Shown here: positions 17,461 to 27,205 of the stretch, piece by piece
Position numbering within the stretch: position 1 is the stretch's first letter
Layout: the number at the start of each line of letters is the position of its first letter
Assembly: GCA_020849895.1 (NCBI GenBank)
Contig: JADZFN010000035.1
Coordinates: forward strand, 26,010 to 90,009
DNA from: Verrucomicrobiia bacterium
GTDB taxonomy: Bacteria; Verrucomicrobiota; Verrucomicrobiia; JABWAM01
DNA length: 64,000 bases
Direction of reading: 5' to 3'
Notes under the pieces: generated by a model
Told to the model about the DNA's origin: nothing
The model's database searches: none
Seen by the model: only the letters and a program-made list of their open reading frames with translations
Program-made: the position numbers and the translations under genes

Positions 17461-18999
17461 ATGCACGCCATGCTTGCGCGCTGCTTCTCGGCGGCGATCA
17501 CAGGCCTCGATGCGTCGGTCGTCGAGGTCGAAGTCAATACTGGCCAGGGGCTGCCCCAGGTGGTCATCGTCGGCCTGCCGGACAAGGCGGTCAACGAGTC
17601 GCGCGACCGCGTGAAGACCGCGCTTGAAAACAGCGGTTTCCGCCATGTCCGTACGCGCACGACGATCAATCTCGCTCCGGCGGACGTGAAGAAGGAGGGG
17701 CCGATCTACGATCTCCCGATGGCGCTCGGGATCCTCGCCGCGACGGAGCAGGCCGCGTTTCCTCGCCTCGGAGAGTTTCTTGTCGTCGGCGAACTGGCCC
17801 TCAACGGTGCGGCGCGGCGCGCGCGCGGCGTGCTTTCGATGGCGCTGCTTGCGCGGGCGCGAGATCGCGCCGGCGTGATTGTTCCGATCGGCAACGTGGC
17901 CGAAGCCAGTGTGGTGAAGGGGATCGAAGTCTACGGAGTCGCCTCCCTGCGCGAGTGCGCGGAGTTCCTCTCGGGGAAGATCCGTCTCGAACCGCGTCAC
18001 AGCGACGCCGAGGCTCTCTTTGCGAAGTCGTCGGGCTACGACCTCGACTTCTCGGACGTGAAAGGGCAGACGCACGCGAAGCGCGCCGTGGAGGTGGCGG
18101 TGGCGGGCGGCCACAACGTCCTGATGATCGGTCCGCCGGGCAGCGGAAAGAGCATGATTGCAAAACGCATTCCGAGCATCCTGCCGCCGATGACGCTCGA
18201 GGAGGCGCTCGAGACGACGCGCATCCACAGCGTGGCGGGGCTGCTTGCGCCGGGGCAGGCCCTCGTCGCGGCGCGTCCCTTCCGTTCCCCCCACCATACG
18301 ATCTCGGATGTGGCGCTCACCGGCGGCACGGCGGACCTGCGCCCTGGCGAGGTGAGCCTGGCGCACCATGGCGTGCTCTTCCTCGACGAGCTGCCCGAGT
18401 TCAAGCGCGCGGCGCTCGAGGCGATGCGCCAACCGATCGAGGACGGTTCGGTCAACGTCGCGCGCGCCACGGGCACGGTGCAGTTCCCCTGCCGCTTCAT
18501 GCTCGTGGCCTCGATGAACCCGTGCCCCTGCGGTTTCCTCGGCAACCCGAAGAAGGAATGCCGCTGCAGCCCTTCGCAGGTGCAGAAATACCGCGCAAAA
18601 ATCTCGGGGCCGCTCCTCGACCGCGTGGATCTTCACGTCGAAGTGCCGTCGGTGTCCTACGGCGAGATCGCGGAGCGGGCGCCTGCCGAACCCTCGGAAG
18701 CGGTGCGGATGCGCGTGGTCGCGGCGCGCGAGTTCCAATACCGCCGCTTCCGGAAGCGCGGGCGGATCAACGCGCACATGACGCCGAAAGGCCTTCGCGC
18801 GCATTGCGCCCTCGACGCGGAGGGGGAGGCGTTCCTGCGCGCGGCGATGGAGGAGATGCACTTCAGCGCACGCGCACACGACCGCATCCTCAAGGTGGCC
18901 CGCACGATCGCCGACCTCGAAGGAAGCGAACGCCTCGCGTCTCGCCATCTCGGCGAGGCTCTCCAATACCGATCCCTCGACCGCGCGGTGTGGTCGTAA
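17461..18999 (+). CDS. comM: YifB/ComM-family Mg-chelatase-like AAA+ ATPase
   Basis: 512 residues from ATG 17461; a second ATG at 17470 gives the more usual MLAR start, and an upstream GTG extension is not homologous. The N-terminal ChlI-like domain (SAAITGLDASVVEVEV, VIVGLPDKAVNESRDRVK) is followed by the AAA+ core: Walker A GPPGSGKSMIAKR near residue 210, Walker B VLFLDELPEF, and MNPCPCGF with a Cys cluster (CPCG...CRC). ComM is a hexameric helicase that extends branch migration during natural transformation. No DprA or other competence gene is adjacent. Confidence 0.94.
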   Translation: MHAMLARCFSAAITGLDASVVEVEVNTGQGLPQVVIVGLPDKAVNESRDRVKTALENSGFRHVRTRTTINLAPADVKKEGPIYDLPMALGILAATEQAAFPRLGEFLVVGELALNGAARRARGVLSMALLARARDRAGVIVPIGNVAEASVVKGIEVYGVASLRECAEFLSGKIRLEPRHSDAEALFAKSSGYDLDFSDVKGQTHAKRAVEVAVAGGHNVLMIGPPGSGKSMIAKRIPSILPPMTLEEALETTRIHSVAGLLAPGQALVAARPFRSPHHTISDVALTGGTADLRPGEVSLAHHGVLFLDELPEFKRAALEAMRQPIEDGSVNVARATGTVQFPCRFMLVASMNPCPCGFLGNPKKECRCSPSQVQKYRAKISGPLLDRVDLHVEVPSVSYGEIAERAPAEPSEAVRMRVVAAREFQYRRFRKRGRINAHMTPKGLRAHCALDAEGEAFLRAAMEEMHFSARAHDRILKVARTIADLEGSERLASRHLGEALQYRSLDRAVWS

Positions 19000-19144
19000 A
19001 GTTCCTCCGATCCGTCCAGCACCCGACAGACGGGCGCATCCTGACGCCGGAAACGTCTCGCGGGGACACGAGCGATATCCTTCAAAAACTCTCGGGACTC
19101 CAACCGTTTTCCGCTTCTTCCTCGAGCAGAACGGCTCGTTCGGC

Positions 19145-20773
19145 TCAGGTGCGGGCGGGGCGGGAGCGCCACGAGGCCCACGCGATGAAGGCGCACTCGG
19201 CCGCCAGAAAAAGAAGCGCCCATCGGATGCCGCCGCTGCCGAAGCCGTAGCTGTGCAGTCCGACGCCGAGGACGAAGTTCACGCCGTACCAGGCCATGAT
19301 CACCGATTGGAAGCCGAGGATCGCGCCGACGGCCACGCCGAAGCCCGCCCACCAGCGCACGAGCCGTCCGTGGAGAAGGAAGAGGTAGGTCAACAGCGCG
19401 ATGAGCGCCCAGGTCTCCTTCGGGTCCCAACCCCAGAAACGCCCCCAGGAATAGTTCGCCCAGACGCCCCCGAGGATCGTTCCCGCTGCGAGGAGGAGCA
19501 CGCCGATCTGGAGCGCGCGGTCCACGTAGCCGTGAAGCGATCCTCCGGCCGTGCGGCTGCGTTCGCGAAGCGCCTTCCAAAGCACGCCGTGCGCCAGCGC
19601 CAGCGCGAGCGCGAGCGAGGCGTAACTGGTGGTGATCGTGATCACATGGGTCGCCAGCCAGAAGTTGCTCCGCAGCACCGGCACGAGTGGATGCAGCGAG
19701 CTGTCGAGTGCGGTCGGCAGGAGGTCGGCTAGGAGGAGCACCGCGGCGGCGAGCGGCGTCGAGGCAAGGAGAAACCCTCGTGCCCGGTGTCGCGCTTCGA
19801 GGAAAACCGCGATCGCGAGCGCCGCGAACGCCAGCCACACCACCGTCTCATACATGTTGGTCACCGGCGCGCGGCCCGTGACGATGCTGCGGATCGTGAA
19901 GCCCACCGCCTGGAACAGGAGGGCCGCGACGGAAAGGGCCCAACCCGCGCGATAACCGAGCCCGCGCGTGCCGCGGTGCGACATCGCGAGGAGAAACGCC
20001 GCGAGGACGCAGCAGATCCAAGCGGCGCGAAACGGATGCCCTTTGAGATAAAGCGATTCGAGACGTAACCGCCATGCCTCCGGCATCGCCGCGGGGTTGC
20101 GCGCGCGCGTCCGCTCCTTGAGTGTCGCCGCCGCGGCGGCGAATGCCGCCGCGTCGTTGGCGCGCCACGCCTCCGCAAGCCGTTGGCGCGTCTCGACAAG
20201 GACGGCGTCGCCGCTCGCCTCCAGGGTCGTCCACTTGCCTTCGCCGCCGGCCGCAGGGGGCGCAAGGGCGAGCGTCTTTCCGATCATGAGGGTCTGGAGG
20301 AGTATTACGCGTTCGGCGACGGTCTGGGCGGCGCGCGCGAGCGGAGGCGGTTTCGCGCCCGCTCCCGAAGAGGCCTCTCGCGCGAGCGTCATGAGCGCGG
20401 GTCGTCCGATGAGGTCTTTCGCGGAAAAGAGGCGCTCGGTCTCGGGGAGGCCCAGCGCTTTCTTGAGCGGAACATCGTCCACGAGCACCACGCGGCGTTC
20501 GTTCCATCCCTCGGGTTCGAGCCAGAGGGAGAGGAGCGCCGTGAGGGCAGGGATGCGCGCGCCGTCCGTGCCGTCCTTGAGCGCACCGAGGCGGCCGTTG
20601 AGGGCGCGCATCTGTTCCTGCGCGAAGGCGAGGAGCGGTTTGCGGCGGCCGCCGTCCTGCACCGGCAGATCGCGGAGCGCGGCGGGGTCGGGCCGCGCCG
20701 CGGCGGAAAGGTTCGGCGGGAACCCTGCCATCCCCGTGAGGAAGGCGAGGGCGGGTAGGAGGAGGCGTTTCAT
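19145..20773 (-). CDS. ccsA: Cytochrome c biogenesis protein CcsA/ResC (system II)
   Basis: 542 residues from ATG 20773-20771. An N-terminal signal helix and a periplasmic domain of about 270 residues (DVPLKKALGLPE, KDLIGRPALM) precede the membrane core. The core has the haem-handling WWD motif WANYSWGRFWGWDPKETWAL near residue 440 and flanking His-bearing helices (LATHVITITTSYASLAL). CcsA and CcsB form the system II synthase that exports haem and attaches it to apocytochrome c. The start overlaps the ccsB stop by four bases. Confidence 0.93.
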   Translation of the reverse strand: MKRLLLPALAFLTGMAGFPPNLSAAARPDPAALRDLPVQDGGRRKPLLAFAQEQMRALNGRLGALKDGTDGARIPALTALLSLWLEPEGWNERRVVLVDDVPLKKALGLPETERLFSAKDLIGRPALMTLAREASSGAGAKPPPLARAAQTVAERVILLQTLMIGKTLALAPPAAGGEGKWTTLEASGDAVLVETRQRLAEAWRANDAAAFAAAAATLKERTRARNPAAMPEAWRLRLESLYLKGHPFRAAWICCVLAAFLLAMSHRGTRGLGYRAGWALSVAALLFQAVGFTIRSIVTGRAPVTNMYETVVWLAFAALAIAVFLEARHRARGFLLASTPLAAAVLLLADLLPTALDSSLHPLVPVLRSNFWLATHVITITTSYASLALALALAHGVLWKALRERSRTAGGSLHGYVDRALQIGVLLLAAGTILGGVWANYSWGRFWGWDPKETWALIALLTYLFLLHGRLVRWWAGFGVAVGAILGFQSVIMAWYGVNFVLGVGLHSYGFGSGGIRWALLFLAAECAFIAWASWRSRPART

Positions 20774-22248
20774 GGTTTGGAAATTTGCGTCTGGGCGGTC
20801 GCGAGGTCGGCGCGCTGACCGCGCACGGCGAACACGATGAAAATGCCGGCGACGACGAGGATCGAGCCGATCCACTTCAGCGGCCAACCCGGATCGCGGA
20901 GGACCTGGAGGGTGGTGCGATCCAGGTCGTCGGGATCCCACGAAGACTGGGAGAATTTGTAGTTCAGCCCGAGCGCCGAACGCCACCAGCCGGCGGGGTA
21001 TTCCGCCGGATGATTCATCTCGATCCGTGCGCTGTATCCCGGCTGGTGCGGGTCGTCCATGAAGCGCAGCGTACTGATGAAATTTTCGGGGCGGTCGGTG
21101 CCTTCCGCGCGCGGCACGGAAAAGCTTTCGAGGCCCACCCAGAAGGGCAGGCCCCGCGTCCGTCCGCCGAAACCGACGGTGATCACGTTCGTGCCGGCTT
21201 CGAGGTCCCGCCAGCGTCCGTCAAGCACCCAGGCGGGCGCGCCCGATTTTCCCGAGGGCTCCACGAGGCGCGCGCGGAGGCCGGCTGGGGTGCCGGCGTG
21301 CGCCGCGTCCGACGGCATTTCGCGCACGCGCTCCTCGATCTGCGCGGAGGGAAGGAGGCGGAGGATTTCCGCCTGCCAGTCGGCCCAGCCAGTCGCGAAA
21401 GATTTCCCCTCGGAAGCGACGCCCTGGTTCGCGAGCTTTCCGCTGCGCCAAGATTGCCAGGCGATCTTCCCGCCGCCTGCCGAAGCGAGGCGCAAGGTGA
21501 GCGGCGCTTCCGTCGGCGGAGTTTTGACGAGCTTTTCCACCCACAGGATCGCTCCCATGCCGAAGAAATTGAACACGGCGTGTTCGGGGTCGCCGAGGAG
21601 GAGCGACGCCTCGATCGGTTGTGGCAGCATTCCGCTCTTCAACCGCACGACGAGGCCGGGCGCACCCTGCCCTGCGGGCGCGGGGACGAGCTCGACGGAA
21701 AGGTCGAGGTGTTCGGCGTAGCGGTCCACGACGAGGCGCAGATCGGTCTCGGGGAGCGCGAGCTTGCGCGGTCGGCGTTCGGTCGGTTTTTTCGCGGTGG
21801 GATCATACTCGAGGCTGTATACGGTGCCCGTTTTCGGGCTGCGCGCCAGCACGGTCATTTCTCCCGTGACGAGACGGTTGATCGGCATCTCCCCTTTGCG
21901 CAACTCGGCGAAACCTTCCACGCCGAAGGCGCGTCCGATCCAAGCGCCCGCGAGGAGGGTGATGATCCCGGCGTGGGTGATCACGAAGCCGGCGTGCCGC
22001 TTCTGCCACGGCCAGCGGCTCACCGTCGCAAAAAAGAGGTTCAGGCAGAGCAGAAGGAGCCAGGCGTGAAACCACGGCGCGTCGTAGATCCAGATCTGCG
22101 CCGCCCGCGCGTCGAAACGCGATTCGGCGAACGTGGCGATGGCGCAGCCGACGGCAAGGACGCCGAGGAGCAGCATCGCCAGCTCGATCGAGCCGAGCGA
22201 GCGGACCAGTTGGGGGAAGAAACCTTCGCGATGTCGGAGTTCGGTCAT
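20770..22248 (-). CDS. ccsB: Cytochrome c biogenesis protein ResB/CcsB (system II)
   Basis: 492 residues. Membrane helices near residues 20-40 (IELAMLLLGVLAVGCAIATF), 58-75 (FHAWLLLLCLNLFFATVSRW) and 85-105 (GFVITHAGIITLLAGAWIG) are followed by a large periplasmic domain and a last helix near residue 465. The family marks GS.ELA and the His residues in HAWLL and ITHAG are present. It is the partner of CcsA. Both of its ends overlap neighbours by four bases, so the P-type ATPase, ccsB and ccsA are one translational unit. Confidence 0.92.
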   Translation of the reverse strand: MTELRHREGFFPQLVRSLGSIELAMLLLGVLAVGCAIATFAESRFDARAAQIWIYDAPWFHAWLLLLCLNLFFATVSRWPWQKRHAGFVITHAGIITLLAGAWIGRAFGVEGFAELRKGEMPINRLVTGEMTVLARSPKTGTVYSLEYDPTAKKPTERRPRKLALPETDLRLVVDRYAEHLDLSVELVPAPAGQGAPGLVVRLKSGMLPQPIEASLLLGDPEHAVFNFFGMGAILWVEKLVKTPPTEAPLTLRLASAGGGKIAWQSWRSGKLANQGVASEGKSFATGWADWQAEILRLLPSAQIEERVREMPSDAAHAGTPAGLRARLVEPSGKSGAPAWVLDGRWRDLEAGTNVITVGFGGRTRGLPFWVGLESFSVPRAEGTDRPENFISTLRFMDDPHQPGYSARIEMNHPAEYPAGWWRSALGLNYKFSQSSWDPDDLDRTTLQVLRDPGWPLKWIGSILVVAGIFIVFAVRGQRADLATAQTQISKP

Positions 22249-25061
22249 GGGGGAGGCCGCGCACTCTCACCTCGATTCTTCGCCGCTTCAAGTCCAAGCA
22301 TGCCGGCGGTCATTCCGAGCATCATTGCCGCGAAGGTCAGGAAAAAATGAATCTGGGGTTGCGCGACAGGCACGAGGCTCATCATCCAGACCGCCGCCTG
22401 CATGCCGAGGAGCATCCCCGCGGTGCAGAAAATGGTGTTCCGCCAGAAACGCGCCCACACGCCGCGCGTCGGCGCACCAGGCCCGGCGAATGCGGCGGCG
22501 GCGGGCAGGCAGCCCACCACCATCAGCCCGTGCATCCAGTTGAACGGCGAGACGATCCCCAACCCGAGCACCGACTTCGCGCAACCGCAAAGACAGACGC
22601 CGTCGCGCACGACCGGGCCGCCGCCCGCGTCGAGCATCCAGCCGACGAGCATCCCGACTGCGCCAAAGCTGCCCATTCCCGCCAGCGCGTTCCCGAACGT
22701 TCCCGTCCTGCCCGAAACCAATCCCTGGGTGAGCGCGCACCCCGCCATGACGAACGCGAGCACACATGCCCCGGCAAGCGCCGGCGCTAGCGCCGCGTTG
22801 AACGCCAGCAGCGGTCCGAGCAGCGCCAGCGCCGCGCCGAACGCCAGCGCGGGACCGCGGCGGCTTGACGAAGGTCCGGCGCTCGAAACTCGAGACGCAA
22901 CCGCGTCCGCCTCAGACGGGAGGCTCCTCTCCGGAACCGGCGCGCGGCACGGTTCTCCTCCGGCGCTCGGACGCGCGTTTTCGGGCGCGGTTTCCCCTCT
23001 TTCGCGCAGTCGCTCCGCGAAACGGAGCGCCCGTCCCGTCACCATCAGACTCGACACCATCATCAGGAGCGCGGCGACGACCGGATGAAGCGCGCCCGCC
23101 GCGGCGAGGGCGATCCCCGCGACGTTGTAGGCGAGCGCCCAAAAGAGGTTCTGCCTCACGCCGTGCACGGTGGCGCGTCCGATTGCGATGACCGACGGGA
23201 TCGCGGCGAGGTGATCCGAACAGAGCTGCGCGTCAGCCGCCTCGCGCGCCAAAGCCGAACCCGAGGCGAGCGCCACGCTCGCGTAGGCCTGACCGATCGC
23301 GGGAGAATCGTTGATCCCGTCCCCGACATACAGGACGCGACGTCCTTCCGCGCGCATCGCGTCCAATCGCCGCTCCTTGTCCATCGGAGAAAGTCCCGCA
23401 TAAACTTCAATCGAGAAAACACCGGAGGGAGCGGCGCCTCCACCGGCCGCCGGATCCGAGACGCCGGAGGGGCGCCTCTCCGAATCCTCGACGCTCCGGA
23501 AGGCCCCGAAGGCCGCCAGCCCCCGCGTGCTCTCGGGACGATCGCCCGTCATCACCGCCACGCGCAGACCCATCTTTTTCAGGGCGGCCAGGGTTTCCTG
23601 CGCCGAGTCGCGATAGCTTTCGCGCAGGAGCGCCACCGCTGCCGGGCGGCCGTCCTGCTTGATGAAAAGTTCGTGCGACCAAGGAACGTCCGAGCCGCGT
23701 TCGGCGCGGAACGGGACGAACGCCTCGCGGTCCGCCGCATCGAGCAGCCCTTCGTTCCCCACTTCGAGGCGAAAGACACGTCCGTCGTCGGCGACCGCAC
23801 CGGCGAGGCCGATCCCCGCGAGCGTCTCGACGCGGCTCGCGAGCGTCGCGCCGCCGGGCGCTTCTCCGCGGAAGGCGCGTGCCATCGGGTGCGCACTCGC
23901 CGTCTGGAGCGCGACGACGCGCGCCTTGAGCCGCACACGGTCCGTTCCCGGCACCGCGCGGAAATCCACGAGCCGCAGTTCCTCCTCGCTGAGCGTGCCG
24001 GTCTTGTCGAAAACCACGGTGTTCACGTTCGCGAGCTTTTCGATGAAATCGCCGCCCGCCGCGGCAATCCCGCGCTTGGCGAGCGCCGCGAGGGCGCTCC
24101 ATACGCCGAGAGGCGTCGCCAGCCCCATCGCACACGGGCAGGCGACCACGAGCACGGCTAAGCCGTTGAAAAGCCCTTGGGCCCAGCCCCGCGCGAGGCT
24201 CCAGCCGAGGAACGCAGCCGCTGCGATCGCGAGGACGGCGGGCAGGAACCACGCGGTGATCCGATCCGCCTCGCGCTGGAGCGCCGAGGGGCGCGCCCGC
24301 GCGCGCTCGACGCTCGCGAGGAGCGCGTCGAGCCCTCGCGCGTCTCCTGCGGCGGTCGCCTCGACGACGATCGCCTGGTCGAGCGCGTGGCTGCCGGCGA
24401 GGACGCAGTCCCCCTCGCGCCGCGTGACGGGAAAGGCCTCGCCCGTAAGCGGTGTCTCGCGCACGAGTGCCGCGCCTTTTGCGACACGCCCATCCACGGG
24501 AATCCCTTCGCCGGGGCGGACGAGGACGTGATCGCCGGGCTTCACGGACGCGGCGGAGACGCGCACCTCGGTCTCGCCGCGCAGCACGGTGCAGGCGTCG
24601 AATTCGCGGCGCAGGGCGTCCGCCGACGCAAGCGCGGCGGTCCGCCGACGTTCGTTGAGGAGATGGCCGAGCGTGTGAATCGCGACGAGGATTGCGACCA
24701 CCTCGTAATAGACCGCGCCCCGGCCCGTAAGGCTGGAGTGGACGGACGCGGCGAACGCGCCGGCGATCCCGGCGAGGAAGAACTGCTCGATCGAAACGCG
24801 CTTCTCGCGCGCTCGCGCCCACGCCTCGCGGAGCAGCGGCGTTCCGGCGAGGAGAAAGACGAGGATGGCGAGCGCGGCGAGCAGGCCATGCAGGACGGGC
24901 CGCGCCCGTCCGAAGGGTGGCGAGAGATTGATCGCGAGGCTGAGGACCATGCCCTGCATCGCGACGGCCACGGCGAGGGCGAGTCGCATCCAATCCTTCG
25001 GCGTCGCTCCGACGCAACAGGCGTCCGTCGGAGACGGGGCGATGACGCAACCAGTGGCCAT
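22245..25061 (-). CDS. Copper-type P1B ATPase (CopA/CcoI-like) with an extra C-terminal membrane domain
   Basis: 938 residues; ordinary members have about 700-800. The P1B core is complete: TGEAFP actuator loop, CPC metal-site motif in VVACPCAMGLATP, phosphorylated Asp in DKTGTLS, SAHPMA (the HP motif), MTGDRP and GDGINDSPAIG. No N-terminal HMA domain is present, only Cys pairs near residues 5 and 15. From about residue 690, after an Arg/Ser-rich linker, about 240 residues contain five or six further membrane segments including CLCGCAKS and end near the last Pro residues. CcoI-type pumps deliver copper for haem-copper oxidase assembly. Coupling to ccsB and ccsA supports a respiratory role. 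Confidence 0.9.
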   Translation of the reverse strand: MATGCVIAPSPTDACCVGATPKDWMRLALAVAVAMQGMVLSLAINLSPPFGRARPVLHGLLAALAILVFLLAGTPLLREAWARAREKRVSIEQFFLAGIAGAFAASVHSSLTGRGAVYYEVVAILVAIHTLGHLLNERRRTAALASADALRREFDACTVLRGETEVRVSAASVKPGDHVLVRPGEGIPVDGRVAKGAALVRETPLTGEAFPVTRREGDCVLAGSHALDQAIVVEATAAGDARGLDALLASVERARARPSALQREADRITAWFLPAVLAIAAAAFLGWSLARGWAQGLFNGLAVLVVACPCAMGLATPLGVWSALAALAKRGIAAAGGDFIEKLANVNTVVFDKTGTLSEEELRLVDFRAVPGTDRVRLKARVVALQTASAHPMARAFRGEAPGGATLASRVETLAGIGLAGAVADDGRVFRLEVGNEGLLDAADREAFVPFRAERGSDVPWSHELFIKQDGRPAAVALLRESYRDSAQETLAALKKMGLRVAVMTGDRPESTRGLAAFGAFRSVEDSERRPSGVSDPAAGGGAAPSGVFSIEVYAGLSPMDKERRLDAMRAEGRRVLYVGDGINDSPAIGQAYASVALASGSALAREAADAQLCSDHLAAIPSVIAIGRATVHGVRQNLFWALAYNVAGIALAAAGALHPVVAALLMMVSSLMVTGRALRFAERLRERGETAPENARPSAGGEPCRAPVPERSLPSEADAVASRVSSAGPSSSRRGPALAFGAALALLGPLLAFNAALAPALAGACVLAFVMAGCALTQGLVSGRTGTFGNALAGMGSFGAVGMLVGWMLDAGGGPVVRDGVCLCGCAKSVLGLGIVSPFNWMHGLMVVGCLPAAAAFAGPGAPTRGVWARFWRNTIFCTAGMLLGMQAAVWMMSLVPVAQPQIHFFLTFAAMMLGMTAGMLGLEAAKNRGESARPPP

Positions 25062-25159
25062 GAGAGGCGGGAACTATAACACGCGCGCGTCCTCCGCGCC
25101 GCCCGCTGGCGACCGCAACACGCGTCCTTTTCCCTCGGCGTCCCGGGAAGGAGGCGTGC

Positions 25160-25921
25160 TTACTGGCGGGCGAGGAACTCGCGGGCGAGTTGGCGGTAGG
25201 CGCGCGCGCCCGCGCCGAGCGGATCGAAGAGGGTGATGGGTTGGCCGTGGCTGGGCGCTTCGCTGAGACGGACCGTTCGCGGGATCACCGTGCGGTAGAC
25301 CAGTTCGCCGAAATATTGGCGGATTTGTGTCACCACCCCGTCCGCGAGGTTTGTGCGCGCGTCGAACATCGTGAGCGCCACGCCCTCGATCGCGAGGTCG
25401 CTGCCGCAGGCCTGGCAAATCTGTTCGATGAGCCCAAGGATCACGGTGACGCCTTCGAGGGCGTAATACTCGCATTGGACGGGGAGCAGCAGGCGATCGG
25501 CGGCGGCCAGCGCGTTCATCATCAGCAGGCCGATGGAAGGCGGGCAATCGAGGATCACGAAATCGAATGTGGCGGATTCGCGGAGCGGCGTCAGAGCGGC
25601 ACGGAGACGCATGAGGTAATCGTCGCGTCGCGCGACCTGGATTTCGGCGATGGCAAGATCGCTCTCGGCGGGTACGAGAAAGAGGTTGGGCAGCGAGGTC
25701 TGGACGACGCGATCGGTGAGTGGCTCGACGCCCAGCATCGCGCCGCAAACGCTGACGCCGCGCGTCTTAGCGATCCCGAGGCCGCTTGTCGCGTTCGCCT
25801 GGGGGTCCATGTCCACGAGGAGCACGGGGCGACCGGCTTCGGCGAGGCACGCGGCAAGGTTGACGGCGGTGGTGGTCTTGCCCACGCCGCCCTTCTGGTT
25901 CGCGATCGCAAGGATTTTCAT
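25160..25921 (-). CDS. parA: ParA/Soj-family chromosome-partitioning ATPase
   Basis: 253 residues from ATG 25921-25919, matching the usual start MKILAIANQKGGVGKTT. It has the deviant Walker A (KGGVGKTT), the switch DMDPQANATSGLG, VILDCPPSIGLLMMNAL and a final LAREFLARQ. ParA ATPases bind DNA with ATP and move cargo with ParB. No parB or parS-like palindrome is next to it, so its partner is elsewhere or it positions another cargo. A perfect palindrome GACTCGAGTC (25922-25931) touches the start codon and may be an operator. Confidence 0.92.
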   Translation of the reverse strand: MKILAIANQKGGVGKTTTAVNLAACLAEAGRPVLLVDMDPQANATSGLGIAKTRGVSVCGAMLGVEPLTDRVVQTSLPNLFLVPAESDLAIAEIQVARRDDYLMRLRAALTPLRESATFDFVILDCPPSIGLLMMNALAAADRLLLPVQCEYYALEGVTVILGLIEQICQACGSDLAIEGVALTMFDARTNLADGVVTQIRQYFGELVYRTVIPRTVRLSEAPSHGQPITLFDPLGAGARAYRQLAREFLARQ

Positions 25922-26002
25922 GACTCGAGTCGGAGGAGGTGCAGGACGAGACGAGGCGCGGATTTTTCGCGAAAACGCGCCGCACGTGCGAGCCAAATCC
26001 GT

Positions 26003-27205
26003 TCAGGCGCCGCGGCAGACCGATTCAAACCAAGTCGCTCGGAAAAGGCGCCAAGGCCGTTCGGTTGCGGTTCGAAGCGCCGCGGGGCGCATTTCCGCGA
26101 GGCGCGCGCGTTCGTCGAGGCTTTGGTGGAGGCGCGCCTGCAGCGCGCCCTCCTCCAAAGGATCGAAGAGGAATCCGTTGACGCCGTCTTGCACGAATGC
26201 CGAGACCCCTGCGTTGCGCGAGCAGAGCACCGGCACGCCGTGGGCCATCGCCTCGGCCGCCGCCATTCCGAAGCCGTCGCAGAGCGTCGGGAAGACCAGG
26301 GCGTCGGCTTCCGCGAAAGCCCGGAGGAGGCGCTCGCGCGAGACCGGGCCGTGGAAGGCGAGGTTCGGAAGGGTCGCGAGAGCCTCGGCGCGGACACGGA
26401 CCGCACCGAACACGTCGAGACGGACGGCGTGGCGCGGGAGGGCTGCGAACGCTTCCTGGAGCCTGGGGAAGCCTTTGTGCATCGCGACCGCGCCCACGTA
26501 GATCAGCCGCAACGGGCCGTGGCCTTCCGAGCCGCCCGCCGCGGTCGCCGCGGCTTCCGGAAAGCCGAGCGGCGCCGTGACGACCCGGGCGGCCGGAGCG
26601 GCGCCTTCCAAAATTGTGCGCGCGGTGAACAAGGAGTTGGCGACGACCGTGTCCGCGACAGCGATCTCGTCGTCCCGACGGCGGTCGCGCGCCGCAGCGC
26701 GCTTGAGGAGGACCCCTTCGTCGGGATCGCACCACGCCGACCAGCGGGCGTATTCGGGGTCCACGGTCCGTGCCCGGAAGGAATGGTGAGCGCTTGCGAA
26801 GACCACCGCGCGTCGGAGACCGAGTTTACGGGCGCGGAGGAGCGTGGCGAGGCATCCGTGCTCAAATCCGATGACGCCCGCATGCTCCTTCCGGAGGTCG
26901 TGCGCGGCGCGCGCGTCCAGAGCGCGTTCGCCCCGTTCCCAAAGGCGGTCCTGGAAAGAGGGGCCGACGCCGGCGCGATGAGCGATCACGCGCAGGAATT
27001 CCCAGCGGCGGAACGCACGCAGGCGCGAGGAGGGGAGGCCTTTGAGGACGCGTTGCTTCCAGGGCGTGAGGCGCGCGGCAGGCGCGTCTCCGGCGACGAC
27101 GAGCCCGCTCCACCAGCGATCGAGGGCGTCGTGTTCCCACAGGCTGCGCGCGATATTCTGCGCGTGCGTGTGATGGGCGGCGGTGACGTAGAGCCATCGG
27201 CTCAT
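26003..27205 (-). CDS. Family 4 glycosyltransferase
   Basis: 400 residues from ATG 27205-27203, which overlaps the upstream gene by four bases. The acceptor-side N-terminal domain starts with WLYVTAAHHTHAQN. The C-terminal GT4/GT-B domain has LRLIYVGAVAMHKGFPRL, the donor-site ADALVFPTLCDGFGMAAAEAMAHGVPVL with the family E-x7-E pattern, and NGFLFDPLEEGAL. It transfers a sugar from a nucleotide donor in the cytoplasm to a growing lipid-linked glycan. It is last in a run of four coupled glycan genes on this strand. Confidence 0.88.
   Translation of the reverse strand: MSRWLYVTAAHHTHAQNIARSLWEHDALDRWWSGLVVAGDAPAARLTPWKQRVLKGLPSSRLRAFRRWEFLRVIAHRAGVGPSFQDRLWERGERALDARAAHDLRKEHAGVIGFEHGCLATLLRARKLGLRRAVVFASAHHSFRARTVDPEYARWSAWCDPDEGVLLKRAAARDRRRDDEIAVADTVVANSLFTARTILEGAAPAARVVTAPLGFPEAAATAAGGSEGHGPLRLIYVGAVAMHKGFPRLQEAFAALPRHAVRLDVFGAVRVRAEALATLPNLAFHGPVSRERLLRAFAEADALVFPTLCDGFGMAAAEAMAHGVPVLCSRNAGVSAFVQDGVNGFLFDPLEEGALQARLHQSLDERARLAEMRPAALRTATERPWRLFRATWFESVCRGA

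Noticed and set aside
25160..25921. parA as evidence of an integrated plasmid
   Set aside because: No replication, mobilisation or partition partner genes are near, and the flanking genes are chromosomal types with similar composition.
25964..25975. Palindrome TTTTCGCGAAAA before parA as a parS site
   Set aside because: It does not resemble the parS consensus (TGTTTCACGTGAAACA) and is short enough to arise by chance.
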